Translations under genes and position numbers: made by a program
Notes under the pieces: model-generated
What the model saw: the letters and a program-made list of their open reading frames with translations, nothing else
Told to the model about the DNA's origin: nothing
Database searches by the model: none
Shown here: piece by piece, positions 5,975 to 11,151 of the stretch
Layout: each line of letters begins with the position of its first letter
How positions within the stretch are numbered: position 1 is the stretch's first letter
DNA from: Halobacteria archaeon
GTDB taxonomy: Archaea; Halobacteriota; Syntropharchaeia; Alkanophagales; Methanospirareceae
Assembly (NCBI GenBank): GCA_029932715.1
Contig: JAOZPO010000030.1
Span: 1 to 11,151, forward strand
Length of the DNA: 11,151 nucleotides
Direction: 5' to 3'

Positions 5975-7285
5975 TCAGTTTTTGGTAAAGAGCAATCTCG
6001 CTGCTCGTGCCGCAGCAGCACTGCCCTGTGTAACAGCAAGAGCGATGTCTTTCGGTCCTGATACACCACCTGCAATGAACACGCCTTCCCGCTCCGTATC
6101 CACAGGACCCAGTTTCTGATGCGATTCCCTAATCATACCATCCTCCGCTATTGGAATCTTCAACATCTCCGACAATTTCGCCATATCCTGTTGCGGCACA
6201 ATACCAGTGCCAAGAACAGCTAAATCCACTTCTATGGTCCTTACCACGCCTTTCAACGTATCCTCTACCCTTATCTCCAGATTGCCCTCCTCAGTCTCAA
6301 GCACTTCAGAAGGTCTTCCACGTATGAATCTAACGCCTTGCTCCCTTGCATGGTTAAAAAACTCCTCATAGCCCCGAAATGGCGTTCGTATATCAATATA
6401 GAATATGTAACAAGCGACCTCTGGCATCTTCTCCTTCAATAGAATTGCATTTTTTATGTTTACCATGCAGCAAACCCCCGCAGAGCAGTACACGTTCGTC
6501 TTTATGTCTCGAGAGCCAACGCAATTGATGAATCCCACTCGCAAGGGCTCTTTACAATCAGAGGGTCTTATAACCTTACCCCCTGTTGGACCGTCAGCAT
6601 TCAGAAGCCGCTCAAATTCCATCGTTGTTATTACATTGTCAAATATCCCGTAGCCATAATCGTTCCTCGGCTCGGGGTCGTAAGTAGCGGACCCGGACGC
6701 GAGAATTATCACACCCGCTTTTACCTTACTGTACCTTTTCTGCTGCGAGAAATCAATCGCATCTTGATCACAGGCATCTATACAGGCATTACACTCTGCT
6801 CCTTCCGTTCTCAAGCAATTTTCCAAATCTATTACTGCGAGTAGCGGATGAGGGAAAGGCACATATACCGCTCCCCGTGTACCAAAACCTTCGTTGAAGT
6901 CGTATGGCACTTCCACGGGACAAACATCCATACACTGTGCACATCCGGTGCATCTATCCGCATCTATGTATCTGGGCTTATGCGCTATTGTGGCTTCAAA
7001 ATTGCCCGCGGATCCTTTCACTTCTTCTACTTCCGCATACGATAGTATCTCTATTTTTCCGCTACTTTCTACTTCTTCCAGCTTTGGTTCTAAGAGACTA
7101 ATAGCACACTCGTTCGTAGGAAATAGCTTCTCAAAACGTGCCAGCCTACCACCAATTGATGGCTCTTTCTCTACTAAATACACGTAAAATCCCATGTCCG
7201 CGAGGTCCATCGCCGCTTGCATTCCCGCAACACCTGCACCTATGATCAGTGCATTTCTTGTCACCCTGACTTCCCCTTCACTCAT
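5975..7285 (-). CDS. hdrA: HdrA-like flavoprotein, compact form
   Basis: Heterodisulfide reductase subunit A is the FAD and iron-sulfur hub that splits electron pairs in flavin-based electron bifurcation. Visible here are the FAD site IIGAGVAGMQAA (14-25), GGRLARFEKLFPTNEC (45-60), a ferredoxin insert with C112/C115/C118/C122 and C157/C165/C168/C172, the HdrA block INCVGSRD (253-260) with YCSAGVCC (266-273), and a closing FAD motif GVFIAGGVSGPKDI. At 436 residues it lacks the N-terminal extension and C-terminal ferredoxin domain of methanogen HdrA (about 650 residues). The usual second cysteine after FPTxDC is absent (NECAISLLEP). It overlaps mvhD by four bases (ATGA), so the two are made together. 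Cofactor partner and direction of electron flow are unknown; no hdrB or hdrC is in view. Confidence 0.9.
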   Translation of the reverse strand: MSEGEVRVTRNALIIGAGVAGMQAAMDLADMGFYVYLVEKEPSIGGRLARFEKLFPTNECAISLLEPKLEEVESSGKIEILSYAEVEEVKGSAGNFEATIAHKPRYIDADRCTGCAQCMDVCPVEVPYDFNEGFGTRGAVYVPFPHPLLAVIDLENCLRTEGAECNACIDACDQDAIDFSQQKRYSKVKAGVIILASGSATYDPEPRNDYGYGIFDNVITTMEFERLLNADGPTGGKVIRPSDCKEPLRVGFINCVGSRDIKTNVYCSAGVCCMVNIKNAILLKEKMPEVACYIFYIDIRTPFRGYEEFFNHAREQGVRFIRGRPSEVLETEEGNLEIRVEDTLKGVVRTIEVDLAVLGTGIVPQQDMAKLSEMLKIPIAEDGMIRESHQKLGPVDTEREGVFIAGGVSGPKDIALAVTQGSAAAARAARLLFTKN

Positions 7286-7710
7286 TCCGCTTCAGTCTTC
7301 CTCTTCTTTAACGGCGAAGGCCCCAAATCCTTTATCTCTTTCGTAAATTCCTGCATCACATCAGCAAACCGCTGCCCCTCGGATGCTGAAATCCATTCTA
7401 ACCGGAGTCTCGCAGCGCCAAGTCCCAGGTAGTCTAATGCCTTCATCGTATCTTCTATCCGTCGCTCTGCGTTCTGGTTGCCAGTGACATAATGGCATTC
7501 CCCGGGATGGCAGCCAGTAACGATGACACCGTCAGCACCGTGTTTGAACGCATCGAATATGAAAACAGGGTCTACTCTACCCGAGCACATTACCCTTAAT
7601 ATGCGCACTGAAGCAGGATACTGATAGCGGGATACACCCGCGAGGTCCGCACCTGCGTATGAACACCAATTACAACAAAAAGCCACTATCTTCGGCTCAA
7701 ACGTTGACAT
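7282..7710 (-). CDS. mvhD: MvhD-type hydrogenase/Hdr iron-sulfur subunit
   Basis: This 142-residue protein carries the MvhD/FlpD-family [2Fe-2S] cysteines: FCCNWCSYAGAD (C12, C13, C16), VMCSGRVDP (C42) and GCHPGECHY (C67, C72). The family hands electrons from an input enzyme (hydrogenase MvhAG, formate dehydrogenase or an F420-dependent module) to HdrA. Here its stop codon overlaps the hdrA start, the tightest possible coupling, but no hydrogenase or dehydrogenase subunit is nearby, so the input enzyme lies elsewhere. The C-terminus is lysine-rich (SPLKKRKTEAE). AGGGGCA precedes the start by about 6 bases. It is 34 bases downstream of tbp on the same strand. Confidence 0.93.
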   Translation of the reverse strand: MSTFEPKIVAFCCNWCSYAGADLAGVSRYQYPASVRILRVMCSGRVDPVFIFDAFKHGADGVIVTGCHPGECHYVTGNQNAERRIEDTMKALDYLGLGAARLRLEWISASEGQRFADVMQEFTKEIKDLGPSPLKKRKTEAE

Positions 7711-7740
7711 ATACAGTGCCCCTACTCTGGCGGTTCTTAT

Positions 7741-7749
7741 TACTTTAAA
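7741..7749 (-). promoter_or_regulatory. Possible TATA box for the mvhD-hdrA operon
   Basis: The minus strand reads TTTAAAGTA across the tbp stop codon. Initiation about 26 bases later would leave a leader of roughly 9 bases that would still include the GGGG ribosome-binding sequence. Read-through from tbp is the alternative. Confidence 0.3.
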
Positions 7750-8296
7750 TCAGTCCTAAACTCTTTAATTTCTCCAATAAGACATTCACGGAGCTCTCAC
7801 AGTCCTCTACTGTCTTTCCACCTGTTATTACCAATCGTCCTGAGCTGAATATCAGTATGGCACTCTTTGGATCCTCTATTCTATACACTAAACCCGGGAA
7901 GACCTCCGGCTCATACTCCATACCCTCAAGCTCCAGCCCGATGACAATTGCCCCAAGATTTAGCTCTTTGCCTACACTAGCAGAAGCAACGATATTCTGC
8001 ACTTTAAAATCCGGGTGCTCATCCACTTCCAGCCCTATGCCTCTAAGGTCGGCGGACAGCTTATCTATCACCGTTCGTACGCCTTCTTCTGTCTTTGACC
8101 CTGTGCACACCACTTTCCCTGATCTAAAGATAAGGAAAGCGGATTTCGGATCGTGCGTCCTGTATACTAATCCGGGGAACTTCTTCTTCGTGAATACCGC
8201 CTCTTCTAATTTCGATTCAATATATCGCAGGTCTAATTCATCAGCAATCCTTGCATTCGCTACCACATTCTCTACCTTTATATCCAACTTTGCCAT
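7745..8296 (-). CDS. tbp: TATA-box binding protein
   Basis: TBP recognises box A of archaeal promoters and recruits TFB and RNA polymerase. The protein is the classic pseudo-symmetric saddle: repeat 1 (about 4-88) has IKVENVVANA and FPGLVYR (40-46) with SGKVVCTGSKT, and repeat 2 (about 96-180) has FKVQNIVASA and FPGLVYR (133-139) with SGRLVITGGKT. The FPG phenylalanines kink the DNA. It ends in LKSLGLI without the acidic tail of some archaeal TBPs. I chose ATG 8296 (183 residues, usual length); the frame also opens at GTG 8308, adding four residues. The TATA box predicts initiation close to 8296, favouring the shorter form. Divergent from rpl15. Confidence 0.97.
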   Translation of the reverse strand: MAKLDIKVENVVANARIADELDLRYIESKLEEAVFTKKKFPGLVYRTHDPKSAFLIFRSGKVVCTGSKTEEGVRTVIDKLSADLRGIGLEVDEHPDFKVQNIVASASVGKELNLGAIVIGLELEGMEYEPEVFPGLVYRIEDPKSAILIFSSGRLVITGGKTVEDCESSVNVLLEKLKSLGLI

Positions 8297-8315
8297 CCTT
8301 TTTTTCACTCCCGAC

Positions 8316-8328
8316 TTTTTATAATAAG
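8316..8328 (-). promoter_or_regulatory. TATA box region of tbp
   Basis: The minus strand reads CTTATTATAAAAAG. An initiation point about 26 bases downstream falls at roughly 8294-8299, at or next to ATG 8296, which suggests a leaderless or nearly leaderless mRNA and bears on the choice of start. Confidence 0.45.
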
Positions 8329-8365
8329 TAAATCATGCTTTCTACTATTGTGTGTAATAAAGTAA

Positions 8366-8380
8366 GGTATATAATATATT
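8366..8380 (+). promoter_or_regulatory. TATA box of the rpl15-secY operon
   Basis: GGTATATAATATATT preceded by the purine-rich AAGTAA (BRE-like) lies about 40 bases before the rpl15 ATG. Initiation near 8397 would leave a leader of about 17 bases containing AAGGGG. Confidence 0.5.
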
Positions 8381-8413
8381 AGGTTATATCTTGCCGAGAG
8401 AAGGGGAATAGAG

Positions 8414-8842
8414 ATGAAGAAAAGGGTGAAGAGGATAAGAGGAACAAGGACTTGCGGTGGCGGTTCCGCTAAGAAGAGGAGGGGCAAAGGCAGCAAGGGT
8501 GGTTCGGGTAGAGCAGGTGCATACGGACACCACTTTGTTTGGTCTCTGAAGCGGGGCATAACGAAGGGGAACAATAAGTGTGCTTCTTCACGCGAACATG
8601 CAACTGCTAAAATAGCGATAAACGTAGGTGAGCTGGAGAACATGCTGGACGGGCTGATAGAGAAGGGCAAAGCGGAAGAGAGAGCTGATGGTGTTTTTCT
8701 TGATACTACCCTGCTCGGCATACAAAAGGTCCTGGGCAAGGGGAAAATAACGAAGAAGTTGATGCTCAAAGCGAATGAAATATCACAAATAGCGAAGGCT
8801 AAGATAGAAAATGCAGGTGGCACGGTAGAAGCTGGAGTGTGA
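8414..8842 (+). CDS. rpl15: 50S ribosomal protein L15 (uL15)
   Basis: The 142-residue archaeal L15 has the Gly/Arg/Lys-rich N-terminal extension that reaches into the 23S rRNA core: RIRGTRTCGGGSAKKRRGKG and SKGGSGRAGAYGHH (a Cys where many homologues have His in RTHGGG). A globular C-terminal half follows, with KVLGKGKITKKLMLKANEIS and AKAKIENAGGTVE. ATG 8414 has AAGGGG upstream. In most euryarchaea L15 sits inside the spc operon after L30; here it begins a transcription unit with its own promoter and is followed 10 bases later by secY. Confidence 0.97.
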   Translation: MKKRVKRIRGTRTCGGGSAKKRRGKGSKGGSGRAGAYGHHFVWSLKRGITKGNNKCASSREHATAKIAINVGELENMLDGLIEKGKAEERADGVFLDTTLLGIQKVLGKGKITKKLMLKANEISQIAKAKIENAGGTVEAGV

Positions 8843-8852
8843 ATTAGCTTAA

Positions 8853-10334
8853 ATGGAAGCAATAGGTCTAAAGGGTGCATTTACACAGATTTTAAATAAG
8901 TTCCCCATGGTGGAGCGTCCGAGCTGGCACGTCCACTTCAAGTCGAAGTTAGCATGGACAATTGGCATTCTCGTGCTCTTCTTTGCACTCGGCAATGTTC
9001 CTCTCTTCGGATTAGGTCCTGATTCACTGGACATGTTCGGTCGCTGGCGTGCAATCTTCGCAGGCGAGCGGTTCTCGCTTACCGCTCTCGGTATCATGCC
9101 AATCGTTGATGCTTCTATCGTTTTACAGCTTCTGGTCGGTGCGGGAATAATACAACTGAACTTGAGCGACCCACACGACCAGGCGTTTTATCAGAACCTG
9201 CAGAAAATGCTCGTTGTTGTCTTCTCTGCTTTCATTAGTATGACTTATGTCGTGGGCTTTTATAAGCCGGACCCGGCGATAGCATCTCAGCTCGGTGTAT
9301 CATTGCAGCTCATCGCGCTCATACTTTTCATTCAGGTCTTCATCGGCGGGATGCTTATATATTTCATGGATGAGGTGGTCTCAAAATGGGGTATAGGGTC
9401 AGGTATTTCGTTGTTCATCCTCGCCGGCGTTTCGCAGCAGATAATCACCGGACTCATTAACTGGGTACCAGACCAGAGCGGATTGGCAGTAGGAATAATT
9501 CCAAGATGGATACAGTTACTATGGCCCGGTTCGGCATTGCATGTAGAAACGTACGAGATATTAGAAGGAGGGATAAGTTTTCTGTTCCAGCATCACATAA
9601 TTGCGCTAATATCAACCATAGCGGTCTTTTTTGTCGTTGTGTACCTTGAGAGCACTCGTTTAGAGATACCGTTGGCACATTCAATGGCACGAGGCGCTCG
9701 CGGCCGTTTTCCGATTAAGCTGTTATACGCAAGCGTACTGCCGATGATTCTTGTAAGGGCATTACAGGCGAGTATACAGGGTTTTGGCAGGTTGTTTTGG
9801 TCTAAGGGAATTACAATATTCGGAACCTACGATAAAGCGGGATCAGCAGTATCTGGTTTGGTGTATTATCTCGATCCTGTTTATAGCCCCTGGGATTGGT
9901 TTCCATCGCTCGTGCATAGCGCTTATCCAAACATTGCAGGCTGGCAAATAGCTACGAGGCTCGGTATTGACCTTACGTTTATGGTTGTAGGTGGTGCGAT
10001 ATTCGCGCTTTTCTGGATTAATACTACTGGCATGGGACCCAAAGATGTAGCATCACAAATACATAGCTCAGGGCTTCAAATACCAGGGCACCGGAGAGGT
10101 CCTGCAACGATAGAGCGATTGATGGAGGGTTACATACCGCGAATAGCGTTAATGGGTGGTGCTATCCTGGGTGTGCTCTGTGTTGGTGCGAATATGTTCG
10201 GCACAGTAGGGCAGGCATCAGGAACAGGGGTACTTCTGGCGGTTAGTATCGCATACCGGCTCTATGAGGATATAGCATCTGAACAGATGATGGAGATGTA
10301 TCCCATGATGCGTAGATTCTTTGGTGAAGGTTGA
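8853..10334 (+). CDS. secY: Preprotein translocase subunit SecY
   Basis: SecY (Sec61-alpha) is the channel of the translocon for secreted and membrane proteins. The 493 residues show the ten-helix pattern. TM1 is LAWTIGILVLFFALG (about 33-47); the plug and TM2 block is FSLTALGIMPIVDASIVLQL (74-93), with the conserved GIxPxV; TM5 is near SKWGIGSGISLFILAG. The long cytoplasmic loop is rich in R/K (ARGARGRFPIKLLYAS). The C-terminal half is GMGPKDVASQI, ending RLYEDIASEQ and YPMMRRFF, as in archaeal SecY. It shares the rpl15 transcript; GGAG within the rpl15 end is the only nearby ribosome-binding sequence. Its stop codon overlaps the next small gene. SecE and Sec61-beta are not in view. Confidence 0.97.
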   Translation: MEAIGLKGAFTQILNKFPMVERPSWHVHFKSKLAWTIGILVLFFALGNVPLFGLGPDSLDMFGRWRAIFAGERFSLTALGIMPIVDASIVLQLLVGAGIIQLNLSDPHDQAFYQNLQKMLVVVFSAFISMTYVVGFYKPDPAIASQLGVSLQLIALILFIQVFIGGMLIYFMDEVVSKWGIGSGISLFILAGVSQQIITGLINWVPDQSGLAVGIIPRWIQLLWPGSALHVETYEILEGGISFLFQHHIIALISTIAVFFVVVYLESTRLEIPLAHSMARGARGRFPIKLLYASVLPMILVRALQASIQGFGRLFWSKGITIFGTYDKAGSAVSGLVYYLDPVYSPWDWFPSLVHSAYPNIAGWQIATRLGIDLTFMVVGGAIFALFWINTTGMGPKDVASQIHSSGLQIPGHRRGPATIERLMEGYIPRIALMGGAILGVLCVGANMFGTVGQASGTGVLLAVSIAYRLYEDIASEQMMEMYPMMRRFFGEG

Positions 10335-10483
10335 TATCGTTAACGCTTGGCATAATACTTTTACTTGGTGCTTTACTCGTAGTTGCGAGTATGCTCGGGA
10401 CACTGGGTAACGTAAGCGTATTGCACCTTATCATAGCTGTGGTTGTGATTTATGGGACTTACACAGAGGTTACCTCTCCCTGA
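10331..10483 (+). CDS. Small two-helix membrane protein translationally coupled to secY, unrecognised
   Basis: TTG 10331 overlaps the secY stop codon as TTGA, with GGTG four bases before it inside secY. The frame runs 50 codons to TGA 10481-10483. The product is almost wholly hydrophobic: helix 1 is LTLGIILLLGALLVVASM, a short GTLGN turn follows, helix 2 is VSVLHLIIAVVVIYG, and the tail is TYTEVTSP. The absence of stop codons, the membrane-like composition and the overlap with secY support it; an internal ATG (10391) would give 30 residues. It is not recognisably Sec61-beta or SecE, which have different helix layouts. A role with the translocon is inferred only from position. In many archaea adk follows secY instead. 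Confidence 0.6.
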   Translation: MISLTLGIILLLGALLVVASMLGTLGNVSVLHLIIAVVVIYGTYTEVTSP

Positions 10484-10505
10484 TAGTGATTTTGAGAGAG
10501 GGAGA
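10465..10505 (+). promoter_or_regulatory. Two overlapping, mutually exclusive hairpins at the end of the secY operon
   Basis: AGAGGT-T-ACCTCT (10465-10477) is a perfect 6-bp palindrome with a one-base centre. TCTCCCT (10475-10481) also pairs with AGGGAGA (10499-10505), a 7-bp stem with a 17-base loop. The two share TCT 10475-10477. The sequence then runs AAAACCGCTATTTATTTA, so the second may act as a 3'-end structure. Confidence 0.3.
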
Positions 10506-10535
10506 AAAACCGCTATTTATTTATGCCTTTGCCCT

Positions 10536-10548
10536 CTAAATTTATTAT
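10536..10548 (+). promoter_or_regulatory. Possible TATA box for the flavoprotein gene
   Basis: TAAATTTATTAT lies about 40 bases before ATG 10583. Predicted initiation near 10568 leaves a short leader that retains GGAG nine bases before the ATG. Confidence 0.35.
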
Positions 10549-10582
10549 CAAATAGTGAAGAGTGGGAGAAGGAGCAAGAAAG

Positions 10583-11151
10583 ATGGCAAAAAAGGTTGTT
10601 ATTGTTGGTGGTGGCATAGCCGGGATATACGTGTTAAGGAACCTGCTTGCAAGGAAGGACGTAGTGGAAGAGGCGATGGAGTTCACGGTATTAAAGCGAG
10701 AGAAAAGTGGCTGGGTATCTACTTGCGGACTGCCTTTTGCTTTGCGTGGCTGGTATGAGATAGAAAGAACAGAGATAAACAAGCCGCAGTTCTTCCTTGA
10801 CCAGGGCGTTGATTTCAGAACCGAGACAGAAGTAACGAAACTAAATTTAGAGGCGAATAGTGTGGCACTTAAAACAGGAGAGGAGCTAAAATACGATTAT
10901 CTCGTTATCGCGACTGGGAGAAAGCAATTCGTAAAAGAAACGGAACTCGAAGGTGTTTACACTTTTAATGACGAAGGAGATGCGGAAAAGATAGAAGCTG
11001 CTTTGAATAAGGAAGGAGTGAAAGAAGCTTATATTCGCGGGCGTGGAATTATAGGATTGCAAGCGGCAGCCGCTTTCTCAACGCGAGGCTTGGAGATAAC
11101 GGTTCATGGTGGACCACCTTCTTTGCTGCCTTCCAGCTTAGACCCTGATAT
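10583..11151 (+). CDS. FAD-dependent disulfide reductase (CoA-disulfide reductase/NADH oxidase-like), 3' truncated by window
   Basis: 189 residues are visible. VVIVGGGIAGIYVLRNL (5-21) is the FAD dinucleotide fold. The block STCGLPFALRG matches the single redox cysteine region SCGLPY of CoA-disulfide reductases and NADH oxidases. YDYLVIATGRK is the conserved ATG motif, and AYIRGRGIIGLQAAAAF is the start of the NAD(P)H-binding fold, with the glycines present but R in place of the usual A in GAG. Candidate roles are CoA-disulfide, polysulfide or oxygen reduction; the C-terminal half is needed to choose. A good GGAG lies nine bases before the ATG. It follows the secY unit by 99 bases with its own likely promoter. 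Confidence 0.85.
   Translation, partial: MAKKVVIVGGGIAGIYVLRNLLARKDVVEEAMEFTVLKREKSGWVSTCGLPFALRGWYEIERTEINKPQFFLDQGVDFRTETEVTKLNLEANSVALKTGEELKYDYLVIATGRKQFVKETELEGVYTFNDEGDAEKIEAALNKEGVKEAYIRGRGIIGLQAAAAFSTRGLEITVHGGPPSLLPSSLDPD

Noticed and set aside
7217..7432. A short plus-strand frame opposite mvhD and hdrA
   Set aside because: It is an antisense shadow; the cysteine motifs of MvhD and the FAD motif of HdrA define the coding strand.
8305..8880. A 191-codon minus-strand frame opposite rpl15
   Set aside because: It is the antisense shadow of the lysine- and glycine-rich L15 gene.

Overview
The window looks like chromosomal DNA of a methanopterin-using euryarchaeote, a methanogen or methane/alkane oxidiser. 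The archaeal evidence is TBP, ribosomal protein S8e, archaeal-type SecY and L15, endonuclease Q, a CAU tRNA with archaeal initiator features, and TTTATATA-type promoter boxes. A beta-RFAP synthase (methanopterin pathway) and an HdrA-MvhD pair point to C1 metabolism. An ANME-1-like lineage would fit, but that is inference from gene content. No phage or transposase gene is visible.

Left part (1-2100), accessory DNA, minus strand. A secreted metallophosphoesterase is cut by the window edge and carries a one-base frameshift near 195. A 412-base spacer follows, then a RelE/ParE-type toxin with a ribbon-helix-helix antitoxin whose promoter box sits between two perfect 10-bp inverted-repeat arms. 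Next is a decayed 3' fragment of a surface protein with a PIPEAST-type C-terminal sorting-like signal, also frameshifted.

Central part (2240-5850), housekeeping. A minus-strand cluster reads sua5 (t6A tRNA modification), a 53-residue protein with four CxxC pairs, then rps8e, ending in a hairpin. Divergent from sua5 is mptG. Convergent with mptG is endonuclease Q, a PHP-domain DNA repair nuclease ending in a PCNA-binding-like motif. An initiator-type tRNA-Met lies directly upstream of it on the same strand.

Right part (5975-11151). A two-gene minus-strand redox operon, mvhD then a short hdrA, overlaps by ATGA. Upstream on the same strand is tbp, divergent from a plus-strand rpl15-secY transcription unit. 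SecY is followed, through a 4-base TTGA overlap, by a 50-residue two-helix membrane protein that I do not recognise. The window ends inside an FAD-dependent CoA-disulfide reductase/NADH oxidase-like gene.

The genes serve translation and tRNA maturation (sua5, rps8e, tRNA-Met, rpl15), protein export (secY), transcription initiation (tbp), DNA repair (endonuclease Q), C1 cofactor synthesis (mptG) and electron transfer (hdrA-mvhD, the flavoprotein). The candidates most worth a second look are the SecY-coupled small membrane protein, the compact HdrA-MvhD module and the toxin-antitoxin operator.
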